A stretch of 64,000 bases of DNA from Benincasa hispida (taxonomy: Eukaryota; Streptophyta; Magnoliopsida; Cucurbitales; Cucurbitaceae), in assembly GCF_009727055.1 (NCBI RefSeq), contig NC_052349.1, positions 35,907,982-35,971,981 on the forward strand, read 5' to 3'. Under the pieces are notes generated by a model, which was not told where the DNA came from, did no database searches, and saw only the letters and a program-made list of their open reading frames with translations. The translations under genes were made by a program, and so were the position numbers. Below are positions 48,503 through 59,417 of this stretch, in pieces (position 1 is the first letter of the stretch; the number at the start of each line of letters is the position of its first letter).

Positions 48503-49400
48503 CTAAATGAGACAATAGCGATGCATTCCATGTAATTTTTTTTTTAATTTTTTAATTCCTCCCACTAGTGTTGGAAAATTTGTCTCATTAAAATGACAAT
48601 AAGCAAATCGTGCAGTAAATACATCATCCGCCAAGGGTTGAAGATATTTAATAATTGATGGGTAATCATATCCAACATATATTCCTAACATCCTTTGAGG
48701 ACCCATGCTAGTGCGTTGTGGTGGAGTAATTGGAACATATACTGCACCCCCAAAAATTCTTGGATGAGAATATTTGACCATAAGCTAATTGTAATGGCGA
48801 GTACTTATGTTAAGCTACTGGCCTAATACATACAAGTGACCCTATATGAAAAATATCATGTCTCATATAGATGAAAGAAGTTTAGTTCTCATAAGTAATG
48901 GTCTTGCAATTAATTGCAAACGTTTTATAAATGATCATGCTAAACCATTTTGTGTATTAACATGAGATACAGGATATTCAACACTTATCCCAATTGACAT
49001 ATAATAATTATCAAAAACTTGGGATGTAAATTCACCAACATTATCAAGACGAATGGTCTAATTATATAATCAGGAAATTGTGATATTAACTTAATTATTT
49101 AGGCAAGTAATCTTGCAAATGCAAGATTTGACAATAAATACATGTGTGACTATCTACTGAATGCATCTATTAATACCATAAAATATCTAAATTGTCCACT
49201 TGGTGGGTTATTGGGTCCACATATATCACCATGAATTCGTTCTAAAAATGTTGGTGATTCAACCCCCACTTTAGCTGGTGATGGTCAGTTTATCAATTTT
49301 CCATAAGAGCAAGCATCACATGATAATTCATTAGTTTGAAGAATCTTCTGGTCCTTCAATGGGTGTCCATTTGAATTCTCAATAATTCTCCTCATCATTA
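48503..49400 (-). pseudogene. Copia integrase remnants
   Basis: The clearest part is 48781-48503, with a FGGAVYVPITPPQRT block, GPQRMLGIYVGYD and DVFTARFAYCHF, the C-terminal integrase signature of copia elements. Upstream (to about 49400) the zinc-binding and core domains are broken by frame changes; short readable stretches indicate collinear integrase. Confidence 0.85.
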
Positions 49401-49687
49401 TAGATCCTAGATGACCCAATCAATCATGCCAAATTATAAATATGTCTGGATTCATGAACTTCAGATTCATTGTTGCATATATGTCAATTACTCATATATG
49501 AGTATAATACAATCTAGAAAATAAAGCAGACAACTCTTTCAATAGATGTTTTTCATTTGAAATAGTGGATATGATATATAGATATTCCACATTATTCTTA
49601 GTATTAGTCTCAATATGATAACCATTGCAACGTATATCTTTAAAACTTAGAAGATTTCTCTTTGATTGACTAGAGAACAATGCATTG

Positions 49688-49876
49688 TCAATTGTAATTT
49701 TTTATTCCTCTAGGCAAAATAATATTTGTTTTTCCTAAATCTTTGATCAAGTTTGAAGAACCTGATATTATATTTACTTTTTCTTTCAGCATTGTTAATT
49801 TGGAAAAATATTTTTTATTTGTAAGTATTGTGTGTGTAGTTGCAGTGTCTATCAAACATAGATCTTCTTTAGTCAT
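49688..49876 (-). pseudogene. Copia aspartic protease remnant
   Basis: The peptide contains LCLIDTATTHTIL, the copia protease active-site region with D-T-A in place of D-[ST]-G, typical for many plant copia elements, followed by ISGSSNLI and NIILPRG. The frame ends after about 62 residues. Confidence 0.8.
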
Positions 49877-50017
49877 TTTTTAAACACCCAACATATGAAC
49901 ATGATCCATGTTTCTTTATTAAAAGAAAATAATTATAATAAGAAAAACAACACTTAAAATATGCAAAAGTTGCTAAAAAAACATGAAGATAGATAAAAGA
50001 AAACAATAACATTAAGT

Positions 50018-51024
50018 CTAGATATTCTCAAAATTAAAAGAAACACGTGATGTTCCATCAACTGTGTCAATCTTCTCTTCAGGAGATTCAAAAAATTCTG
50101 TCACATCCAAATTTGTCATATGGGATGGGTCAAATATATCATTATCTTGGTATGCAAAATTTTTTTCCACATTTTTTCCTTTTTCCCTCAGGGAGGCTTG
50201 ATAGAGGTTAATGGAGTGTTTTGACGTACGACAGGTACGTGACCAATGCCCAATCATTCCGCATCAGAAGCATTTATTTTCAACACTTTTTTAACTCTTA
50301 TCTTGTGGAACATTTCCTTTGTGATCAACATTTTATGTGGTTATTTTGAAATTTGAATGATTAAACTTCTTCTGCCACAGTCATGTCCTCGACCGCGACC
50401 ACGATTATAATTAAAATTTACAGCATTCACTTCAACGAATGGTGTCGTTCCGGTTAGTCGAGATTCATGATTTTTCATGAATAACTCGTTATTTTGTTCG
50501 GCCATGAGAAGACATGAAATTAATTCAGAATACTGTTTAAAACATTTATTTCGATATTGCTGCTACAGGAGCATATTCGAGACATGAAATGTAGAAAATG
50601 TCATCTCTAACATATCAGCATCAGTAATTTTTTCTCCGCATAACAACAATTTTGAACTGATTTTAAATAATGCTGAATTTTCATCACTTACTAATTTAAA
50701 ATCTTGTAGCCTCAAATGCATCCACTCACAACGAGTCTTAGGAAGAATAACTGTCTTTTGATGATTACACTTTTCTTTCAATTTTTTCCACAAAATACGG
50801 GGATCTTTCGTTGTAAGATACTCCATTTTTAATCCCTCGTGAAGATGATGACGAAGAAAAATCATAGTTTTTGCTTTGTTCTCACTAGATGTCGTATTTC
50901 CTTCTTTAATTGTTTCTACCAAGTTCATAGCATGCAGGTGAATTTCGACATCGAGCATCCATGACAAATAACTATTGCCATTAATGTCAAAGGCTGTGAA
51001 TTCTAATATTGTAAGATTTTTCAT
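50018..51024 (-). pseudogene. Copia gag remnant with zinc-knuckle end
   Basis: The N-terminal gag piece is 51024-50563 (LTILEFTAFDINGNSYLSWM at the start, then IHLHAMNL, MIFLRHHLHEGLKMEYL and WKKLKEKC). Several frame breaks follow near 50560-50260. The block at 50257-50018 opens with GHWSRTC, the second half of a CCHC knuckle, followed by a TNLDVTEFFESPEE stretch. The order and start codon position, about 156 bases inside the LTR, fit a copia gag. Confidence 0.88.
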
Positions 51025-51179
51025 GACAACACTATCACAAAATATTGTATTTATATTAAAAATTTAATAGATATTGAATATGCAAAATAACATTAAATTT
51101 ATTAATTATAAGAAAAAACTGACATACTTTTAAGACCTACCTTTAGCGAAGAAAACGAAAAGAGCTCATGTTGATAATG

Positions 51180-51517
51180 TGTTATGAAATTGAGGAGTAC
51201 AACGAGAACACGAATATGAGAAAATATAATATAATAATAATAATAAATATAATATAATATAAAAATAACTAAAATTATAAAATTTGATGATAGAAAATTT
51301 AGTGGAATTTGAAGTGGATTTCCTACCAATGGGTGTTTGACCTTAAGATCCACCAAATGTTACTATTTATAGGCAAAATGTCAAGTAAGACGTTGACTTA
51401 CATGAACACCAAACATGAATAAGTACAAAGCACATGGACAAATAATATGAAGGGTGATACATGGCTTTTGAGACACTAAGCAATTGACATTTATTTATTA
51501 GTACAATATTCATAATA
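51180..51517 (-). repeat. 5' LTR of the copia element
   Basis: Length 338 bases, with a TATAAATA box on the minus strand at about 51364-51371. The adjacent inner bases read CATTATCAACATGAGCTC on the minus strand, a plausible primer-binding site. It is followed outside by the duplication GAAAT at 51518-51522. Confidence 0.9.
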
Positions 51518-51522
51518 GAAAT

Positions 51523-53494
51523 CATTTTTCAAGTTCCTTTAAATAATCACGGCTCCTTTCAAAACAGAAGGGAGAGACTTCACGCTTAAGTATTACTTCC
51601 ACCCTCAAAATAACATAAATAGTTCATAAAAAGTGGCTAAGCAACGGTTTGACCTTAGAAACTCAAAACTAAAAAGTTTCTAAATCTCACTTTGAAACTC
51701 AAAACCACCTAAAATGCTCCTAAAGATGGCCAAGTCACCTTTATCTATTAAAGCCATGTTAAAAGTTTCTTAGAAGCATCTAAATGACACTTTCAATCTT
51801 GAAACAAACTAAAAAGTGCCTAAGCCTCATTCATACAACTAACTACTTTAGCCCAAATTTTAGTTTTCTTTCAAAACTTATGTCATTCACCATCGGCCTT
51901 TCTTGATGCATGAAGTTTTTGTTTTCTTAATGGTTATGACAAAAAATTGTCAAGAAAAATATCTTTCTTGATACAAAAATACGTAAGTTATGTTAAATTG
52001 GTGAATTCCAATTTTTAGATTCATTGATGGTCCAAAACCATCAAGAAAAACCTTTTTTGATGGACTATGACCATCAACAAAGATTTATAACTTAACAGGC
52101 AATGACCATCAACTAATCTACCGACGCAGTCCAATATTTAATTTACACGCAATCTGAAAATTTAGGACGTCAAATGTGGGATTTCTTGACGAGTCATGCT
52201 CGTCAAGAAAAGTGCTTACATATACTGACGTCAACCATCAGGAAAAGGGTCCAAACATCTTTTTGGGCTCAACTAAAACGACATCTTAGGATTTTCATTT
52301 AAGCTAAACGACGTCGATTTGAGTTAAATGGAACTTGTGGATTTGAAATTGATTATTGAACTTAACAAATGGGTTGTTCTCCTTTAGTGCGATGGATTTT
52401 AGAAATGTTAGACTTCATTGACAAATTAATTGGTTAGTTTTAAGTTACTGGGAAAAAAATTAGGCTAAGAGAGACTAAAATTGGGCTTTGTAAGGCAATT
52501 AGAGTTTGACTCGTTTAAAAGAAAGTAATCAGTTGCACGCCAACAGCAGCTCGCCGCCAGTCACATACCATCAGCCGCACGTTCTTGAGTTCGTCACTAC
52601 CTACAAACGAAGTTGCTCCGCCAGCCGCCAGTTCGCCGTCGGTCTCTCTTTTCTGGTCTGCTTTCTTCCGTGCAACTTACCCATGATCTATTGCCCCACT
52701 GCCGCTTCTCGTGTCGTTTAGATGTTAGGTTCGGAGGTCGGTGAAGGTTCCAACGGCTATTCGGTCGTTTATTGACGTTTGGTGATGTTTTGACTGCTAT
52801 AATTTGTGTTGTTCACCCTTAAATTTACATTATAGGTTAGATTCAGTCCAAATTTGGAAGAGTTTAGGCTGGGATTAAGAGACAATTTAGTTAAGTTAAT
52901 AAAGATTTTTAGGGTCATTTACAAGTTGGATTTAGGCCTTAATTGAAGAGTTTAAATTGTTGTGTGATGTCGGGCTTTAATTTCTTTTTTGCCTCTATTT
53001 TTGTGTTGATGTCTTCCCTATTTAGTTTATTCTTTTGCTTAATTTGGAAGTGTTGGGCTCTTTTAGTATATGTCATACGTTGGAAACAGCAAGAGAGCCA
53101 TAGATGAGTTTGCATCAGAGACATTCATGGGTAGAAAGAGCATCATAGTACTGCACAACACATGCGATGTATGTTTGAAAGTTTCAACCCTCATGTTTTT
53201 TTCTCTTTACTCAATTATAATTGTGTTCCTATCTATTCATTTGTTGTCTTGTTTCTCAATTGCATGAACAGGAACACTCACCATAAAACTTGAATTTTAG
53301 CAACTGATTTATAGTTTCCAATCAATACTGATACACTTCCTTTCATTATTTTAGATATGTTTCGCTGCATTAGGAACGTCCTTCATGATTGGAAATTAAG
53401 ATTTTTAGCTGACACACGCTAGATTTATATATTATATTATTTTGGGGGTTGGGTTTCGTGCGGCACAAATGGGAGTGACCAAAGAAGTTTCTAA
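51523..53494. other. AT-rich region with transposon-like hairpins and a gene-like GC-rich segment
   Basis: At about 51900-52230 there are many direct and inverted copies of CCATCAAGAAA and CGTCAAGAAA words, including the hairpin TTCTTGACGAG/CTCGTCAAGAA at about 52171-52199; this is like the subterminal part of a CACTA-type transposon, but CACTA ends were not found. At 52500-52720 a GC-richer segment resembles a plant leader or N-terminal exon. At about 53070-53190 a short frame encodes [20 protein letters not shown], which I do not recognise. No complete gene could be built. Confidence 0.4.
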
Positions 53495-53741
53495 GGGGCT
53501 CTTTGGGTACTGACATCATATAGGATGTAGAGAGTTCTGATGTGTGGAGAGTTCTGATCGAGTATGTTCAAGCACTGAGATGATATACGATACACGAAAA
53601 GAAAATGACGATGAGATACGAAACACGTTCCGAAAATTGGCCCATAAACAATTAAAATCGGTGAGATAGGATAATGGGTCTGTTTGAGATGATATAGGAT
53701 GTGGAGATATATCATCTCATGTTGGACCCCCAAACAACTCC
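53495..53741. mobile_element. PIF/Harbinger (Tourist-type) MITE, TAA duplication
   Basis: The 247-base element starts GGGGCTCTTTGGG and ends CCCCCAAACAACTCC, forming imperfect inverted terminal repeats. The trinucleotide TAA lies immediately on both sides (53492-53494 and 53742-53744). A short non-coding element with G-rich ends and TAA duplication fits the Tourist type. The inner parts (GATATAGGATGTGGAGA near the right end; CATATAGGATGTAGAGA near the left end) are direct copies of each other. Confidence 0.8.
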
Positions 53742-53744
53742 TAA

Positions 53745-54564
53745 ATTAGGGTCGAAGAAATAAAAACAATATATATTATATTGTTTTTTAATTGAAAATT
53801 AACGATTTTTCTATATATTTAAAACATGTTAATTAAAAATCCAAATAAGTCAAATTTATTCTTGATATGTAAATGGTCAAAACATCGAGTACAGGTAACC
53901 GAAAAAAGTCCAACAATTTCCGTGAAACCTCTGCTTTTCTAACACTTTTCTTGATCTTTTCTTTTTAAAAAAAACGTTGTTACTTGACCCTTTTTTTTTA
54001 TATCAAGTGATTAAAAGTTGTGAATGTCAAGTAGCAGATTTTGTAGTAGTATCAATTGATATATTGTATATGATATAACTAATATATGAGAGAATAATAT
54101 TTTTAAATGAGATTCAAAATTAAATTATGTAATATGAGAGAATAATGTTTTTGAATAAGATTTAAAAAATTAAATAATATGAATGTGATTCATATTATGC
54201 CTATAGGTTAAATTTAATATGAATGAGATTCATATCCAAATTGTATGTTAAATTTAATATGTATAAGATACATTAAAACTATAGTATTTGAGAGAAAAAT
54301 ATATTTGAACATGATTCAAATGTAGCATTAATCAAAATATGATAATTAATTAATAGTTATTTAATTTAATTAAAATAAATATGACAACTTAATTTAAAAT
54401 TAACTCTCTTGTAGTTACCTGAGAGTTTCATGGGTTCTTGTGAGTTATCTCCCTCCTCAATGCAAATGCAGAATGGTTTTGTATTGATGAACACATAGAA
54501 AAAAAATAGTTATTCTTGCAAAAAAAAAAAAAAAAAGAAAAAAGAAAAGAAAAGAAAAGAAAAT
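53745..54564. other. AT-rich spacer
   Basis: No gene is seen. Direct repeats of a roughly 60-base AT-rich unit (TATGAGAGAATAATRTTTTT and ATATGAATGAGATTCAT-like words) occur at about 54080-54270. An A/G-rich tract lies at 54518-54563. Confidence 0.5.
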
Positions 54565-57133
54565 TGTCGCACCCTTCCCCAGATTACTCTCTTAATCTAA
54601 GAATGGATGTGAAAACAGTAATTGTCAACTCTCTTATGATAACTACTACTCAACATACTCCTTAACCTGCATCCTTAGCAGCTGTTACACTTTATTAACA
54701 GTTTATAATCCTTTAGAACTTAACACACAGTTTCAGCAACAACTTTAAACATATAATTTACTGCTAATTAGGAATATCAACATCAACATACATAACAGTT
54801 TCATAAACCAAACCCATACACAACATTTGTTGAACACAACTGTACCCTTTTTCCTCTAACATGGACATAAAACTAAATAACAGAACATGATGAGCCACCT
54901 AAATTTCCGCTTTCTGTGGGTCTGAGAAGTGACTGACTAGCAGAACTACGAGGCCTCTGGACGTCGACCATTACATAGGGAGGAAAACATTTTTAAAGAG
55001 TGAGCTGGAAAGCCCAGTGAATGACTACCTTAAGTAAAACATACTTTAAATTACAAATAACGTGAACATGCTTATCAAGGAAACATTTATAACATCATGA
55101 TCAGGGTTTTAAAAATAGGGTTGAAATCGTAAAACACATCATGTAAAATCCTAAAATAAAATTCATTAACATCATCCTGAAAACTCTGCTATTCCACTGC
55201 CTAAACATGTGGGAAAGCCCTTTTGCTCAATCCCTAATAACATTAGTTGAGAAAGAGCTCTTTTGCTCGATCTCATCAACGTCGATAACATAGTCATATG
55301 TGCACGAGAGCTGAATTGGGTCCTGATCACCTTATCATATCTTCGTTGTCAAGGATTCCTAACATCATTGAAATCTAGGTACCTTACCATACCTTCGGTA
55401 TCAACATTGGAGTAGGGTTTATACAAGGTACCAACATTTAAACATATAGAAACATATACAAAATACATATTTGAGACCATCATACTTCATAGTTTCATAT
55501 CAAGGCATAGTCCTTTGTCAAACATGGAGTATACTTACGTTATTTTCTTGATAAATTTCATCATGCGGTAAAATATGGCATAGACTTATTGGAAAACACA
55601 TGTTGAACTCATAAATAACTTCATCATTTAAAAGCATGGATCATGCGCTCAACATTTATTTTAAGGCATTCGTTGAAGAAAGTCATGGTATAAAAACCTT
55701 ATATGAAATGCTTTGTGTTAAAACCATTCATAAAACTAACATTGGAAAAACATTTATTAAAACTTGTCACTCACTGTCTTAAGCTATTTATCTAAGGGGT
55801 TGTATGCCTCTTCTATTTATGTTTACCCTGAAAAAGAAAGGTTCCTTGGTTAGTATACTTAGCTCCCTTTTGAGCTTAACGCATAACTTAACTTCACCGC
55901 GTATTAATAGTCATTGCATCACAATTAAGTTCGACGCATTGAACTATCTTCACCCTATCGACTATCCTTAGTCATCTTACCTTATAACTTGGCTGATAAT
56001 TGAAAATCTTTCCTTGAGATGCTCAGGTAAGTTGAAATGCCTTTTCAGTATATGCGATATACGTCCATTATGTGACGTACTCAAAGCACCTTCATTGTGG
56101 ATTGACTATGTTGTATGTGTCAACGCATAACATCACTGGGTTAGCTGCTTGCTTGTTCTTCATATCCAATTGTCTGCTTATTCATCCACAACATCATTTT
56201 AAGATTCAATCTTCCAGATTTCTTAACTTAATTCCAGCATTCATAAAAACTAAACTCCCTTTTAGGAAATTGCTCAAAAACATCTTAACTTTTACTTACC
56301 TTACAGTTTGAGCATTATTTCTTCTAGAATCGATTAGAAAATCCTCAAATTTTCCTTTAGTTGGCCAAAAATTCTTCAACTTTCAAAATCTTTAGATAGC
56401 AGCAACACTTCTCACTTAGGCATTAGAAAACATTTGGCAAAACGGTCTCCTTCGTTGCTAAGTCTATTTGTACTTGAGCGTACATGAAGAGTTTACTTAA
56501 TTAATTGCCACCTGGCATGCTTATCCTTTTATTGACATTTACAAGGTTGCCATTTGACTTACTTACTCGTTAATTAAGCTCAATTCTCTAGCTTAAATTT
56601 TATCGCATAGCCTTGCAGCCATTCAATCCTTCTCCCTTCAATGCATGCTCTTCTGCTGTATCACTTGTCAGCTTAGCCTCAACATTGATATACAAAGTTG
56701 GTTACATAAATCTTTCATACCACTTTGTTGTACTTAGCCATAATGTCCCCTTTCTTGGACCTTTGACCGCATAGTTCAACCGAATTGGCCACGTCGTGCC
56801 TCATAGTTCCAACACATGGAACCCTCTCTATCTTCTCTAAGTGTTAACTTGTTTCTACTTCATCTGAGAACTCAGCGTTCCACACTTAACATATTTTCTT
56901 ACCCTTTTTTCGGTTTACCATTAATAGACTTCTCCAATTCTCTATGGCCAACCATGTTTACAACCTGAATGCTTAGTCAGAACACTTAGAAAAGTTTCCT
57001 TCTCTTACCACAGACGCATTATTCATTATACACACTTAACTTACTCTTTCCATTAATGTTAATACACATCTTTAACTCATAATTAAGAGGATTTAAACTT
57101 AATTAACTAGTAAAACAAGTTCAGGGGTTTACA
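54565..57133 (-). mobile_element. Solo LTR, probably gypsy type, with AAAAT duplication
   Basis: On the minus strand it starts TGTAAACCCCTGAAC and ends GGGTGCGACA. AAAAT lies on both sides (54560-54564 and 57134-57138), although the left copy merges with an A-rich tract. The interior (2569 bases) is non-coding, with features of a long gypsy LTR such as CACTGGGCTTTCCAGC near 55015 on the minus strand. No primer site or second LTR is present. Confidence 0.75.
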
Positions 57134-57138
57134 AAAAT

Positions 57139-57908
57139 TATCTCTCAACACTAAAAAATCTCTCATCACTAAAAAATTACAGAGAAAATTTCTCTCTGCA
57201 TAAACTTCTACTTTCCTTAATCTTCCAAAAAGGTTCCCACAAACCTTTTTCTTGACGGAGAATAGCGGGAAAGATGTAGTGGTGGTATCTTGTTCTTGAG
57301 ATTGTTGAGGAGTTGTTGAGATGGTGATCACAACATGGAATTAGAGAAGATTGAAGAATTGTTTTCAAAGGTAACTCTCTTCTCCTAAAATCTCAAAATA
57401 TGTTTAAGATTTCTCTACTTTTTCTGTTAATGCGAATGTTCATGCGCTTCTACGATAGGATTTGATCTCTTCATTTGATTCCTTAATAATAATATAAAAC
57501 AAAAATAAAATGATGAAAATAGTCACTTTTTAAAAGTATAAGGATTAAAATGAACTAAAACTAAAAGTTTAAGGACAAAAATTGAATATTTTTAAATTAT
57601 AGAACCACAAATTTCAAAGGTGTAAAAGACTATAATGAATAAAAACGAAAAGTATGTAGACTCCATTTTAAAAAATGTATATATATAGGTTTAAATTACT
57701 CAAAAGAGAATCAAATATAGAAATAAGTGGAACAAATAAAGATAAAAATGGAAAAAAGAGAAAATGGAGGGTAATATGTTTGGAGGTTTCTTGTTATAAT
57801 TGGTAATGGGGTGTGTGTAATGGTAGAGCGGTGCCTAGTGAGCGGCTAAAATGCTTGTCATCGTATGTCATCCAGCCTGGCAATGGCAACGTACATACCT
57901 TTAGTATT
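57139..57908. other. Spacer between solo LTR and PMD element
   Basis: A GC-moderate stretch at 57180-57370 has frames on the minus strand, but no motif is recognised; the remainder is AT-rich. Confidence 0.45.
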
Positions 57909-57939
57909 AATATTATTGTTTTCAAAACTTATTAGAGAA

Positions 57940-57996
57940 ATATTGTTGTTTTGAAACTTATTAGAGAAATATTGTTGTTTTGGGAGTTCGAGGCTA
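57940..57996. repeat. 29-bp direct repeat near the left end
   Basis: ACTTATTAGAGAAATATTG followed by TTGTTTT occurs twice in tandem, part of the proposed terminal repeat. Confidence 0.7.
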
Positions 57997-58279
57997 GAAG
58001 TCGAGGGTTGAGGATTCGATTAAGTAGAGGTTGAACGTTGAGAACTCGACAAACAAACAAAAACTTAGAAACAAAACGTAAATTAGGGTTGTCGAGGGTT
58101 GAAGTTTCGACAAACAAAGAAACACTTTAGGGTTGTCGAGGGTTGAAGTTTCGACATACATAGAAATCTCGTTAATTTTGTGATGAGGATCTCGCTCTAG
58201 AAGGGAATCTCGCTAATTTTGTATAGTCTTGACATACATAAGTCGAAACTTTAACCCTCGAAAAGGAAGATAAGTGGGT

Positions 58280-58425
58280 GAAGCAGATTGTAAGAGAGAG
58301 CGAGATTGTAGAAGAGAGCGAGATTGAGAGAGCGAGATTGTAGGAGAGAACGAGATCTATAGAGCGAGATTGAATGAGAGAACGAGATTATAGGAGAGAG
58401 CGAGATTGAAGGAGAGAGCGGCCAT
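58280..58425. repeat. GAGAGCGAGATT array, left side
   Basis: About nine units of 14-18 bases based on GAGAGCGAGATTGTAGGA, with length variation. Noncoding; purine-rich on the plus strand. Confidence 0.85.
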
Positions 58426-58887
58426 AACTAATGCTCTTTACACAATCAGGATAAGCTTAGTATAATTAATCCTATGCAATCATCCCATATCCTCAACATT
58501 TCTCCTACATACGTTGTTAAAAGGTTTTAATTAATTTAACGATAAGAACCATCATAAGAACTATCATTAATGGATGCTATGTTATCATTAATTAGTACAC
58601 TTTGAATTAACTCAAGATGTTACATATCTGTTAGGTAAAATGTTCAAACTTCCATCTTTTATATAATTAAACTAAAAACAAAGGTTTAGTTATACAAGTT
58701 ACCACGCTCGAGAATAGACTTTCATTTAACATGATTTACATACAAACAAAATAACCAAAATTCTGAGAAAATAATGATAAATTCTCTCAGTAGGCAACGG
58801 CTGAGATAAATTCAATGATCGAATAAAATGGCAAAAGATTGATTCTCAGAGATGGGTTTGTATATTACTTCCATTGGAGCTTCCATT

Positions 58888-59072
58888 CTCAGAGATTGTA
58901 GGAGAGAGCGAGATTGAAGAAGAGAGCGAGATTGAGAGAGCAAAATTGTAGGAGAGAGCGAGATTGAGAGTATCTTGCTGAATATCTCGCTCTCTTTAAA
59001 CATCTCTCTCAATCTCGCTCTCTCCTACAATCTCGCTGAACATCTCGCTTTCTTAATCTCGCTCTCTTCTAT
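58888..59072. repeat. Long hairpin made of GAGAGCGAGATT units and their inverse
   Basis: Plus-strand purine-rich units at 58888-58970 are followed after about 25 bases by the complementary CTCTCTCAATCTCGC units at about 58994-59072. The two arms can pair along most of about 80 bases, forming a foldback. Confidence 0.8.
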
Positions 59073-59079
59073 TGTATAT

Positions 59080-59375
59080 TCAAATTTTTTATATTATAAA
59101 GTTGTACATTATTCTTTTAATTAAATTGTACATTATTATTTTAATTAAGTTGTACATTATTCTTTTAATTAACTTGTACATTATTCTTTTAATTAACTTG
59201 TACATTATTCTTTTAATTAACTTATACATAACTATTAATTAACTTGTCTTGTACATTATTCTTCTAATTAAGTTGTACATTATTCTTTTAATTAAGTTGT
59301 ACATTATTTATTCTTCTAATTAAGTTGTACATTATTCTTTTAATTAAGTTGTACATTATTCTTCTAATTGAGAAA
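59080..59375. repeat. 23-bp tandem repeat TTGTACATTATTCTTTTAATTAA
   Basis: About twelve units of this AT-rich sequence, some shortened or with TTCTAATTAAG variants, end about 40 bases before the start codon of the PMD pseudogene. Confidence 0.9.
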
Positions 59376-59417
59376 CAAATATTTTTTTTAATTGAGAAAT
59401 AGTTTTTTTTTCAAATC

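Larger units (their letters stand above)
28103..51517 (-). mobile_element. Copia element split by a nested gypsy insertion
   Basis: The LTRs are 28103-28475 (3') and 51180-51517 (5'), flanked by GAAAT. Own sequence is 28103-30420 plus 48200-51517, about 5.6 kb, a normal copia size. Read on the minus strand the order is gag (51024-50018), protease (49876-49688), integrase (about 49400-48503), a repeat-rich linker near 48400, then after the insertion reverse transcriptase and RNase H (30136-28640). Integrase before reverse transcriptase is the copia order. All domains contain stops or frameshifts. The polypurine tract (AGGGGGAG on the minus strand) abuts the 3' LTR at 28476-28483. Confidence 0.92.

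Noticed and set aside
58812..59012. 66-aa minus-strand frame rich in Leu-Gln-Ser-Arg
   Set aside because: Translation of the GAGAGCGAGATT repeat array; not a gene.
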